From UBA4744 sp963723165 (GTDB lineage: Bacteria > Actinomycetota > Acidimicrobiia > Spongiisociales > UBA4744): a stretch of DNA of 64,000 bases. The notes beneath the pieces are model-generated. The model was not told the DNA's origin. It did not search any database and was given only the letters and a program-made list of their open reading frames with translations. Made by a program: the position numbers and the translations under genes. Every line of letters begins with the position of its first letter. The first letter of the stretch is position 1. Where the stretch lies: NCBI GenBank assembly GCA_963723165.1, contig CAVRPP010000003.1:186001-250000 (forward strand), in the 5' to 3' direction. Shown piece by piece: positions 26,413-34,070 of the stretch.

Positions 26413-27444
26413 CTACCCCACCACGTCCAAGAACCCTGAACCTTCTGGCCTCACCAGCTGATCCATCGTGCACTCGTCCGCGGACTTGTCGGTCCGCCAC
26501 CGTTCAAATCGGGTGGCATGACGGAAACGTCCCTTCTCGAGCTGGTCGTAACTCACCTGAGCAACCACGCCCGGTTCAACCGGGATCCAGGACAGGTCTT
26601 TGCCGGCCGACCAGCGGCTCTCCTGACCGGGTACCCGAACGCGGTCGCCTCCGCCGAAGCTGTCGTCCGAGCGGATCTGTTCCAGCTGGCCGAGAATCGC
26701 CACTCTGTCCTGATCGCTGAAACCCGAACAGTGGCCGATGAAGTGGAGCTCACCATCGTCGTTGTAGAGACCGAGCAGGATCGATCCGATCTTGTCCCCG
26801 TCCTTGTGGACCCGATAGCCACCGACGACACAATCGGCGTCGCGTCGGTGTTTCCACTTGATCCACTCCCGCTTGTCTTCCTTGTAGGTGCCGTCTACCT
26901 GCTTGCAGATGATCCCGTCGCACCCGGCCGCCTCATATTCAGTGAACCAGCGAGTGGCTTCGGCGAGGTCGTTGGTCACCGGCGTCAGGTGCCACGGGTC
27001 CCGGAGGCGGTCGAAAAGAGCCTCCAGCAGCTCGCGCCGCTCCAGGTACGGGACGCCGCGAAGATCCTCTCCCCCCTCGGCCAGCAAATCGAAACCGACG
27101 AGTTCAGCGGGACTCTCTTCTGCCAGCATCGCTACCCTCGAGGCGGCCGGATGGATCCGGAGTTGTAAGGCATCGAAGTCGGTCACATCGTCAACGACTA
27201 CAACCACCTCGCCGTCCACGACGGTCCCGGCAGGCAACTGGGCGAGGGCCGGACCGAGCTCAGGAAAGTACCGCAGTAGCGGCTTGCCATTGCGACTGTC
27301 GAGCCGAACGTCGGGCCCGCCCCACGCAATCACTCGAAAACCATCCCATTTGGGCTCATAAGCCCATCCGGGTGGTTCCGGGGGAATCTCCCGCACCCGG
27401 GCTTTCATCGGTTTGAGGGGCGGCGCAAAGGGCTTAGCGGTCAT
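26413..27444 (-). CDS. ATP-dependent DNA ligase (LigC-like)
   Basis: A 343-residue ligase with only the nucleotidyltransferase and OB domains. The adenylated Lys is in YEPKWDGFRVIAW (KxDG). DGEVVVVVDD, ICKQVDGTYKEDKR and EWIKWKHRRDADCVVGGY give the remaining nucleotidyltransferase motifs, and the C-terminal OB fold ends in RHATRFERWRTDK. Mycobacterial LigC is the nearest known type, a back-up ligase in end joining. ATG 27444 follows an AGGA sequence embedded in the previous gene's stop region (gap 10 bp), so it is co-transcribed with the oxidoreductase upstream. Confidence 0.9.
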   Translation of the reverse strand: MTAKPFAPPLKPMKARVREIPPEPPGWAYEPKWDGFRVIAWGGPDVRLDSRNGKPLLRYFPELGPALAQLPAGTVVDGEVVVVVDDVTDFDALQLRIHPAASRVAMLAEESPAELVGFDLLAEGGEDLRGVPYLERRELLEALFDRLRDPWHLTPVTNDLAEATRWFTEYEAAGCDGIICKQVDGTYKEDKREWIKWKHRRDADCVVGGYRVHKDGDKIGSILLGLYNDDGELHFIGHCSGFSDQDRVAILGQLEQIRSDDSFGGGDRVRVPGQESRWSAGKDLSWIPVEPGVVAQVSYDQLEKGRFRHATRFERWRTDKSADECTMDQLVRPEGSGFLDVVG

Positions 27445-27454
27445 ATCCGGATTC

Positions 27455-28435
27455 CTAGGAGAACGCAGGCGCGACTTCGCGGGTGAACCGCTCCAACCCG
27501 GCGGTGTCGTGTGCAGCCTCAGCGAAGTACACAATCCCGTATGACATGCCGGCATCAACCCACGGACGAAACTTCGCCACGAGTTGCTCCGGTGTTCCGG
27601 CAAACTCCCGAAACAGACTCTCGACCCGTTCCAACCGATCCGGTGAGACAAAGGGCCGGTAATGGTCTTTGATCCAGTTGATGCGATCTGCCACGGCGGA
27701 TTCGGTCTCCTCGCAGATGACGTTGAAATTGGAAGACCGGACGATGGATTCGAATTCAGTTCCGACGTCCTCGCAATGTCCCCGCAGGATCGACGATTTG
27801 TGAACGAACTCTTCAACCGCGGTGCCGAAGTTCGTATATGAGGCGTACCGGGCGGCGACGTTCAAAGTGAGCTGCTCGCCCCCACCGGCGATCCAGAACG
27901 GGATATGAGGCTCCTGAATGGGTTTCGGCTGGCTAATAGCTCCTTTGAGCGCGTAATGCTTGCCCTCGAAGGTGACTTCATCCTCTGTCCACATCCGCTG
28001 CATGATCTCCACGCCTTCGCGCAGCATGCCGATCCGGACCGACGGCTTGGGATATTCGTAGCCGTATCCGTCGTATTCATGCTCATACCACCCCGCTCCG
28101 ATACCCATCTCGAGGCGACCACCCGAGATCACATCAATCGAGGCGGCGACCTTGGCGAGATACGACGGGGGGCGGTAGGAGTTGCAGGTGCACATCTGAC
28201 CCAACCGCACCCTGTCCGTTGTGGCTGCCAGGGCGGCCATCAACGTCCAGGCCTCGTAGGTGACCTCCTGGGTCGGAACCGGGACGGTGTGGAAATGGTC
28301 GTAGACCCACAACGACTCATAACCGGCTTTCTCGATGACCCGGGCTACACGCAGCATCGTGGGCCAATGGTCTTCAGTTGGGATACCGACGAGATCAAGC
28401 CGCCAGCCCTGCGGTACAAACGCACCAAAACGCAT
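27455..28435 (-). CDS. LLM-class F420-type oxidoreductase
   Basis: A 326-residue luciferase-like monooxygenase-family TIM-barrel protein, probably using coenzyme F420. Typical pieces are FGAFVPQGW at the start, LWVYDHFHTVP, RVRLGQMCTCNSYRPPSYLAK, GGRLEMGIGAGWYEHEYDGYGY and the C-terminal LVAKFRPWVDAGMSYGIVYF. ATG 28435 (second of two adjacent ATGs) has AAGG upstream. The presence of CofC at 28842 shows that the organism makes F420. The substrate cannot be inferred. Confidence 0.88.
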   Translation of the reverse strand: MRFGAFVPQGWRLDLVGIPTEDHWPTMLRVARVIEKAGYESLWVYDHFHTVPVPTQEVTYEAWTLMAALAATTDRVRLGQMCTCNSYRPPSYLAKVAASIDVISGGRLEMGIGAGWYEHEYDGYGYEYPKPSVRIGMLREGVEIMQRMWTEDEVTFEGKHYALKGAISQPKPIQEPHIPFWIAGGGEQLTLNVAARYASYTNFGTAVEEFVHKSSILRGHCEDVGTEFESIVRSSNFNVICEETESAVADRINWIKDHYRPFVSPDRLERVESLFREFAGTPEQLVAKFRPWVDAGMSYGIVYFAEAAHDTAGLERFTREVAPAFS

Positions 28436-28485
28436 CATTGACCTTTCCCTGGAGGAAAGCCCAGATTAGGCGACCATCCAGGCGC

Positions 28486-28770
28486 TCACGCCTCGACGCG
28501 GACTCCCCGCCAGAAGGCCACGTAGTCCTTTATCTGCTCGGCGGCCTGTTTGGGCTCCGGGTAATACCAGGCTGCGTCCTTGTTGATCTCCTCTTCGACC
28601 ACCACGTCGAAGTAACTGGCCTTGCCTTTCCACGGGCAGCGCGTGTGGGTCGAACTGTCGGCCAGATATTCGGTGTTGACGCTTTCCATCGGGAAGTAGT
28701 GGTTCCCCTCAACCAGTACCGTTGCGTCGCTCTCCGCGATTGTGGTTCCGTTCCATATTGCTCTGGCCAT
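28486..28770 (-). CDS. DUF427-family protein
   Basis: A 94-residue DUF427 protein, recognisable from RAIWNGTTIAESD at the start, the VEGNHYFP segment, THTRCPWKGKASYFDV and AAWYYPEP near the end. Members are small beta-rich cytosolic proteins of unknown activity, common in actinobacteria. ATG 28770 has an AGGTAGGA sequence directly upstream. Divergent from cofC. Confidence 0.88.
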   Translation of the reverse strand: MARAIWNGTTIAESDATVLVEGNHYFPMESVNTEYLADSSTHTRCPWKGKASYFDVVVEEEINKDAAWYYPEPKQAAEQIKDYVAFWRGVRVEA

Positions 28771-28827
28771 TTCCTACCTTTTTGAAGCTCGGAGGCGACA
28801 ACACTCCGAACGACGGAATTATGCCGA

Positions 28828-28833
28828 TACCAT
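28828..28833 (+). promoter_or_regulatory. TACCAT -10 element for cofC
   Basis: TACCAT eight bases before ATG 28842. A later ATG at 28860 is an alternative start. Confidence 0.4.
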
Positions 28834-28841
28834 TCGCGGCG

Positions 28842-29501
28842 ATGCCACCCCCTCCCGTGATGATCGCCATCCCAGTCAAACCGTTCGGCGTTGCCAAGCA
28901 GCGTCTCTCCCCGGTTCTCGACCCCCGGCAACGGCGCCGGTTGGGCAAGGCTGTAGCCGCTCATGTGATAACAACCGCCCTCGGTACCGGGCGCACGGTT
29001 GCCGTGGTCACGGGCGATGACGGGGTCGCCGAATGGGCTCGCCGGTTGGGGGCTTCGACAATCTCTGAACCCCCAGGGGAAGGGCTCAACGGTGCAGCCG
29101 CCGGAGCGGTGGAAGCGGCTCGCCGAAACGGCCTGGCGTGGATGATCCTTCACGCCGACCTCCCCACCCTCGTACCCGCCGATCTCACCGAAGCGCTGGC
29201 CGCCACCCCCGAGCGCGGCGTTCTCCTATCTCCCAGCCACAACGGCGGAACCAGTCTGATCGCCGGCGATCTTGATTCGTTTCGATTCGCGTACGGTCCG
29301 GCCAGTTTTCGATTGCACTTCGCGGCGGCTACCAGAACCGATCACCGCCTACTGGTTCGTCCGGGTCTGGCCACCGACCTGGACGGACCGGAAGACCTGG
29401 CGATCGCCGCACGACTGCCGGCCGGTCGTTGGCTCGAAACGCTTCTCCCGGAGGCATTACTCCGGTCGACGCCGGCACGCTCCCGCCGACGCCCCAACTA
29501 G
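28842..29501 (+). CDS. cofC: 2-phospho-L-lactate (or phosphoenolpyruvate) guanylyltransferase
   Basis: About 219 residues. CofC/FbiD activates 2-phospholactate or phosphoenolpyruvate with GTP for coenzyme F420 synthesis. Visible are the nucleotidyltransferase start AIPVKPFGVAKQRLSPVL, the RTVAVVTGDDGVA strand, the GLNGAAAGAVEAAR loop, the metal-binding LHADLPTLVPADL, and ERGVLLSPSHNGGTSLIA. Other F420 genes (cofD/fbiA, fbiB, fbiC) are not in the window. It is followed after 12 bp by a PIG-L family gene on the same strand. Confidence 0.9.
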   Translation: MPPPPVMIAIPVKPFGVAKQRLSPVLDPRQRRRLGKAVAAHVITTALGTGRTVAVVTGDDGVAEWARRLGASTISEPPGEGLNGAAAGAVEAARRNGLAWMILHADLPTLVPADLTEALAATPERGVLLSPSHNGGTSLIAGDLDSFRFAYGPASFRLHFAAATRTDHRLLVRPGLATDLDGPEDLAIAARLPAGRWLETLLPEALLRSTPARSRRRPN

Positions 29502-29504
29502 CCT
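29499..29504 (+). promoter_or_regulatory. TAGCCT candidate -10 element
   Basis: TAGCCT overlaps the cofC stop and lies nine bases before ATG 29514. A GAGG sequence also precedes that ATG, so read-through from cofC with ordinary initiation is equally possible. Confidence 0.3.
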
Positions 29505-29513
29505 GACGAGGCA

Positions 29514-30272
29514 ATGACCCAGGGATACTTCGCCGAACCAGACCCAACCCACCAGGCTCTGGACGTTCCCACCCGGGCCATGACCATTGGAGCTCACCCC
29601 GATGACGCCGAGTTCGGGGCAGGCGGCACCCTGGCTCGCTGGTCGGCCGCCGGATGCGAGGTGGCGATGCTGATCGTCACGGATGGTTCGAAGGGCACGT
29701 GGGACCACTCACTCGACCCGGCCGACCTGACTCGAATCCGAGGTGCCGAACAACAGCAAGCTGCCGCCGTTCTTGGCGCAGGCAACACGGTCATGCTCGA
29801 CCATCCTGATGGTGAGCTCGAATACTCCATCGACCTGCGAAAAGAGCTGTGTCTGTGGATCCGCCGCCTTCGCCCGGAGGTCGTCTTGAGCCACGACCCC
29901 TGGCGCCGATACATGCTGCATCCCGACCACCGGGTGACCGGATGGGCGGCCGTGGATGCAGTGGTGGCGGCTCGCGATCATCTCTTTTTTCCGGAGCAGT
30001 TGGTTGACGGTCTGGCGGAGCACCGTCCGGCCGGCCTGTTGTTGTGGGCGGCCGACGACCCGGACCACTGGGAAGATATCTCCGACACGTTCGACCGGAA
30101 GGTTGAGGCACTTCTCTGCCATTCCAGCCAGGGAGCAACCACCATGGGCGATGCCAACGAAAGCGCCGAGGGGCGCCGGGAGTTCGCCGGGCGGTTGCGG
30201 GACTGGGCGAATCAGCAGGGAAAGCCGGTCGGCCTTGGCGCCGCCGAAGCATTCAAGATGATCCGGCCGTGA
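29514..30272 (+). CDS. PIG-L/LmbE-family deacetylase
   Basis: A 252-residue zinc-dependent N-acetyl-sugar deacetylase or amidase of the family that includes MshB and Mca. The metal-binding signature AHPDDAEFGAGGTLARW is at residues ~27-43. The second ligand region is SHDPWRRYMLHPDHRVTG. Mycothiol-type or other glycoconjugate substrates are possible, but none is proven. The stop overlaps the GTG start of the glycerate kinase by four bases, so the two are translationally coupled. Confidence 0.88.
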   Translation: MTQGYFAEPDPTHQALDVPTRAMTIGAHPDDAEFGAGGTLARWSAAGCEVAMLIVTDGSKGTWDHSLDPADLTRIRGAEQQQAAAVLGAGNTVMLDHPDGELEYSIDLRKELCLWIRRLRPEVVLSHDPWRRYMLHPDHRVTGWAAVDAVVAARDHLFFPEQLVDGLAEHRPAGLLLWAADDPDHWEDISDTFDRKVEALLCHSSQGATTMGDANESAEGRREFAGRLRDWANQQGKPVGLGAAEAFKMIRP

Positions 30273-31585
30273 CCATCACCCGCTTTGATCCGGCCGTTCT
30301 CGCCAACGATCCTGGCCGGCGCATGGCCGTCCTCGAGATCCTCGAGAGCGCTTTGGCCGAAGTCGAGCCCGACCGCGCCGTCCACCGCGCTCTTCGTTAT
30401 CGCGACGCCGGTCTGGAGATGGCCGGAGCCCGGTTTGACCTGGCCGATGTCAACCGGGTGATCCTCCTCGCTTTTGGCAAGGCGGCGCCCGCTATGGCCC
30501 GGGCCGTCGTCGACGAACTACATGGCCTCGACGTTGAAGGTCTGGTCATTTCCAACCACGCCGAGCCGGTCCCGGAGGGGCTCAAAGTACGTGTCACCGG
30601 CCATCCCCTCCCCGACGAACGCAGCGCCTCGGCGGCCCGCTCGGCTCTCGACCTGTTGCATGGCGCCGCCGAAAGCGATCTCGTCCTCTGCCTGATCTCT
30701 GGGGGCGGGTCGGCGCTGCTCGAACTGCCTGCCGCCGGGATCTCCCTGGCAGACGAGCAGGCGACCATTGATGTCTTACTGTCGTCGGGTGCCGACATCT
30801 CCGAGCTCAACACCGTTCGCAAACACCTATCGGCCGTCAAAGGAGGACGCCTGGCGCAGGCGGCCGACCCCGCTTTCCTGTGCACACTGATCCTCTCCGA
30901 TGTGGTTGGTAGTCCGCTCGACGTCATTGCTTCAGGGCCGTCGGTCCCGGATCCGACGACCTACCTCGACGCACTGACGGTGCTCGACCGATACGACCTC
31001 CGTCGGCGCGTGCCCGCGGCCGTCGTCGAGCATCTGGAGAGCGGGCGGCGGGCCGGAGTCGCCGAAACCCCCAAGACCCCTTACGAGCGCCAGGTTGTTG
31101 CGGTCATCGGGGACGGGGCGGCTGCCGCCGCCGGGGCCGCCACCGCCGCCCGCGAGGCCGGGCTGCCGGTGACCATCGCCACCACGACCATGACCGGGGA
31201 GGCTCGTTTCCAAGCCTTGAGCTGTCTCGAGCAGTCGGGGCCGGGCGTGACCATCTTCGCCGGAGAGACCACGGTCAAGGTGACCGGTAAAGGTCGGGGC
31301 GGTCGCAACCAGGAGGCGGCCCTCACGGCTGCCCGGACGTTGACCGGCGATCCTTCGACCATCTTTGCGGCGCTGGGGACCGACGGTGTCGATGGACCTA
31401 CCGAAGCGGCCGGGGCCATTGTCGACGGCAACACCATTACCCGCGGCGCGAAGCTCGGACTGGATGTTCAGAGATCTCTGGCCGACAACGACTCCGGAAC
31501 CTACCTGGCGGCGACCGGCGACCTCCTGATCACCGGACCGACCGGGACCAACGTCGGCGACCTTTGGATCGTGATCAGGGATTAG
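30269..31585 (+). CDS. Glycerate 2-kinase (MOFRL family)
   Basis: A 438-residue type II glycerate kinase that phosphorylates glycerate to 2-phosphoglycerate. The N-terminal DUF4147 domain has LLAFGKAAPAMARA, SNHAEPVPEGLKV, the loop CLISGGGSALLELPAAGI and TVRKHLSAVKGGRLA. The C-terminal MOFRL domain has VKVTGKGRGGRNQEAAL and ALGTDGVDGPTEAAGAIVD. The start is GTG, overlapping the previous stop. A strong hairpin at 31602-31628 follows. It probably feeds glycerate into glycolysis near pyruvate kinase. Confidence 0.93.
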   Translation: MTITRFDPAVLANDPGRRMAVLEILESALAEVEPDRAVHRALRYRDAGLEMAGARFDLADVNRVILLAFGKAAPAMARAVVDELHGLDVEGLVISNHAEPVPEGLKVRVTGHPLPDERSASAARSALDLLHGAAESDLVLCLISGGGSALLELPAAGISLADEQATIDVLLSSGADISELNTVRKHLSAVKGGRLAQAADPAFLCTLILSDVVGSPLDVIASGPSVPDPTTYLDALTVLDRYDLRRRVPAAVVEHLESGRRAGVAETPKTPYERQVVAVIGDGAAAAAGAATAAREAGLPVTIATTTMTGEARFQALSCLEQSGPGVTIFAGETTVKVTGKGRGGRNQEAALTAARTLTGDPSTIFAALGTDGVDGPTEAAGAIVDGNTITRGAKLGLDVQRSLADNDSGTYLAATGDLLITGPTGTNVGDLWIVIRD

Positions 31586-31601
31586 GACTTCCGGGCAAAG
31601 A

Positions 31602-31628
31602 AAGGACCCCGCCCGGGGCGGGGTCCTT
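31602..31628. terminator. Hairpin terminator between convergent genes
   Basis: A perfect 12-bp stem (31602-31613 with 31617-31628) closed by a 3-nt CGG loop. The sequence is A-rich before and ends in TT after, so it can act in both directions for glycerate kinase and the ABC ATPase. Confidence 0.8.
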
Positions 31629-31651
31629 GGTTGTCGAAACCAGAAGTCGGC

Positions 31652-32860
31652 TCAGCGGATGGCGTCGCCGGTGGTTTTGTCGAAGTAGTGGAGTTTGGTG
31701 GTGTCGATCACCAGTTTGGCCCGGTCGCCCAGCTTCGGTGCGAAGTCGGGGTTGACCCGGGCGGTGAACTTGGTGCTATCACCCAACGTTTCCGGTCCTT
31801 GCCCCTGATCGGCCAACAGATCCTGAATATCGGGAGTGATCACCGGCGACAGATGCTTCTCAAAGTGGATGTAGGCCTCAGAACCCAACTGCTCAACCAA
31901 CCCCACATCGATCATCATGGTGTGATCCTCAGAGAACCCCTCAGTCACCGCCCGATCGATCTCGAAACCCTCCGGACGTAACCCAACCACGATCTCCTTA
32001 CCCGCATAATTCGCCAAACCAGGCCGGGCAGCCAACGTAGCCCGATCAAGCTTCAAACGATCCTCACCAAACGTCACCCAAGTGGCGTCACCCTCCGCCG
32101 CGATCCTCCCATACACAAAGTTCATCGAAGGCGACCCAATAAACCCCGCCACAAACAGGTTCTTGGGACTGTCATACAGATTGCGGGGTGTATCCACCTG
32201 CGCCAAATTCGGGATCTCCTTACCCGAAATAGCCTTCAACACCGCCACCCGATCACCCATCGTCATCGCCTCAACCTGATCATGGGTCACATACAACGTC
32301 GTGGTCTTCAACCGGGTATGCAACTCCCCCAACTCCGAACGCATCTGCACCCGCAACTTCGCATCCAGATTCGAAAGAGGCTCATCCATCAAAAACGCAG
32401 CCGGTTCCCGCACAATCGCCCGACCCATCGCCACCCGCTGCCGCTGCCCACCAGACAAAGCCTTCGGCTTCCGATCCAAAAAGTCGGTGATCTCCAACAC
32501 CTGCGCAGCCTCATCCACCCGCCGCTGAATCTCAGACTTATCCATCTTCCGCAACTTCAAACCAAACGCCATATTGTCAAACACCGTCATATGCGGATAC
32601 AACGCATAATTCTGGAACACCATTGCAATATCACGATCCTTCGGGGGCACATCATTGACCACCCGATCCCCAATCTTGATCACACCCTCAGAAATCTCCT
32701 CCAAACCAGCCAACATCCGCAACAACGTCGACTTCCCACACCCAGACGGACCCACCAACACCACAAACTCGCCGTCGGCGATCTCCAAATCAACGTCATG
32801 AATGGCACGAGTACCACCCGGATAAACCTTCGCCACACTCTCAAACGTGATCTCAGACAT
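31652..32860 (-). CDS. ABC transporter ATPase, UgpC/MsmX type (sugar import)
   Basis: A 402-residue ATPase: VGPSGCGKSTLLRMLAG (Walker A), ALSGGQRQRVAMGRA (signature), AFLMDEPLSNLDAKLR (Walker B) and YVTHDQVEAM (switch His), then a C-terminal MOP/TOBE region. UgpC/MsmX proteins energise several carbohydrate importers. No permease or binding protein is adjacent, so it is probably a shared ATPase. ATG 32860 has GGAGG at the ideal distance, one of the strongest ribosome-binding sites here. Codon choice is odd: codons ~1-340 favour T/G-ending codons (TTG, GGT, GTG), while the last ~50 return to the C-ending local style. Confidence 0.93.
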   Translation of the reverse strand: MSEITFESVAKVYPGGTRAIHDVDLEIADGEFVVLVGPSGCGKSTLLRMLAGLEEISEGVIKIGDRVVNDVPPKDRDIAMVFQNYALYPHMTVFDNMAFGLKLRKMDKSEIQRRVDEAAQVLEITDFLDRKPKALSGGQRQRVAMGRAIVREPAAFLMDEPLSNLDAKLRVQMRSELGELHTRLKTTTLYVTHDQVEAMTMGDRVAVLKAISGKEIPNLAQVDTPRNLYDSPKNLFVAGFIGSPSMNFVYGRIAAEGDATWVTFGEDRLKLDRATLAARPGLANYAGKEIVVGLRPEGFEIDRAVTEGFSEDHTMMIDVGLVEQLGSEAYIHFEKHLSPVITPDIQDLLADQGQGPETLGDSTKFTARVNPDFAPKLGDRAKLVIDTTKLHYFDKTTGDAIR

Positions 32861-32945
32861 CGTAACCTCCGGGCAAATACGGCGTGCGTGCCAAACTGTA
32901 AGGTGCAGCGTAGTCTGACGGGCACGAGCGTGCAGAAAGAGAATC

Positions 32946-33656
32946 ATGAGCGACCCGAGAGTGATCGTCTTGACCGGCGGGACCGGCGGTCTGGGCACGG
33001 CAGTAGTCAAGCGTCTCGCCGGCCAGAACTACCGCTTTGCCGTTACGTATCTGGTACCGGAAGAGGCGCGGCTCTTTGAAAAGGCGGTAGGCGTGGAGGA
33101 GGACCGGCTCATGCTGAGCAGGGTCGATGCCACCAACACCGACGAAGTGACTGCCTTTTTGCAGCAGGTTGCGGACCGTTTTGGAGCCGTGCACATCGCA
33201 TGCAGCCTTGTCGGGGGGTGGGCCGGAGGCAGAGACGTCGAGGAGACCAGCGACGTGCGATTCGACCGAATGATCGACGTGAACCTCCGCTCTGCGTTCG
33301 CCACCGTGCGGGCCGCCATCCCCCACCTCAAGAAGGCCGGTTGGGGACGAATCGTGCTAATCGGGAGTCGAGCTGCCGGAGAGTCCCCGGCCGGGCAGGC
33401 GGCCTTCAATGCGGCCAAGGCGGGCGTTGCCGCCCTCGGTATGACGGTTGCCCAGGAACTAGATGACACGGCAATCACGGCCAACGTCATCGTCCCGTCG
33501 GTGATCGACACGCCGGCCACCCGCAAAGCGCTCCCCTTTGCCGACTACATCAACTGGCCGACGCCCGATGAGATCGCCGCAGTCATTGATTTCGTTCTGA
33601 GCGATGCGTCGGGCGTGATCTCGGGTGCCACGATCCCGGTCTACGGGAGGACATAA
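32946..33656 (+). CDS. Short-chain dehydrogenase-like protein, catalytic Tyr replaced by Phe
   Basis: A 236-residue Rossmann protein of the SDR superfamily. The cofactor loop is LTGGTGGLGTAV, NLRSAF supplies the structural Asn, and the Ser of IGSRAAG lies 13 residues before the expected catalytic Tyr. That Tyr is Phe (AAFNAAKAG), with the Lys kept four residues on. Classical SDR redox chemistry needs the Tyr, so it may bind NAD(P) without turnover or use another mechanism. ATG 32946 has a purine-rich AGAAAGAG upstream. Divergent from the ABC ATPase. Confidence 0.85.
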   Translation: MSDPRVIVLTGGTGGLGTAVVKRLAGQNYRFAVTYLVPEEARLFEKAVGVEEDRLMLSRVDATNTDEVTAFLQQVADRFGAVHIACSLVGGWAGGRDVEETSDVRFDRMIDVNLRSAFATVRAAIPHLKKAGWGRIVLIGSRAAGESPAGQAAFNAAKAGVAALGMTVAQELDDTAITANVIVPSVIDTPATRKALPFADYINWPTPDEIAAVIDFVLSDASGVISGATIPVYGRT

Positions 33657-33709
33657 CCTCGTTCATTTGTCCGTAGTCAGTCTTCAGTGTTGAATGAAGG
33701 GAGAGGTTC

Positions 33710-33955
33710 ATGGGTCTTGTTAGCTGGATCATTGTCGGGTTGATCGCGGGGGCGCTCGCCCGGTTCTTCGTTCCGGGCAAAGTGCCCATGAAACTCTGGC
33801 AGACGGCTGCGCTGGGCATGGGTGGATCGATCGTCGCCGGTTTCATCTTCAAGCGAGACACCGACTATTCGAACATGGGCATCGTCTGGTCGACGATCGG
33901 CGCCATCATCGTCCTCATCCTCTACCGCTGGTTCCAGCGCCGCCAGGAGGCGTAG
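33710..33955 (+). CDS. GlsB/YeaQ/YmgE-family small membrane protein
   Basis: An 81-residue transglycosylase-associated protein with three hydrophobic helices. The family pattern WIIVGLIAGALARFFVPGK, then LGMGGSIVAGFIF and IGAIIVLILYRW, is clear. Relatives are stress-associated inner-membrane proteins without a defined activity. An AGGGAGAGG ribosome-binding sequence precedes ATG 33710. A 7-bp hairpin (33961-33967 with 33976-33982) follows the stop but lacks a U-run. Confidence 0.88.
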   Translation: MGLVSWIIVGLIAGALARFFVPGKVPMKLWQTAALGMGGSIVAGFIFKRDTDYSNMGIVWSTIGAIIVLILYRWFQRRQEA

Positions 33956-33988
33956 ACCACCACCTGCGGTCGCCGGCAGGTGTCTTGG

Positions 33989-34050
33989 CCTCTCGCCGGC
34001 GGGAGAGGCGCGCAACCGCCGAAGGTGGCGGAGCGGAGAGGGTGGCACGC
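33989..34050. repeat. Palindromic intergenic element, copy 1
   Basis: Starts with an inverted repeat of CCTCTC and GAGAGG around GCCGGCGG (33989-34008) and ends GCGGAGAGGGTGGCAC. A second copy with the same layout is at 62290-62352. It lies between convergent genes, like a REP-type element. Confidence 0.6.
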
Positions 34051-34070
34051 CTCCCGTCTCCAGTACCTGA

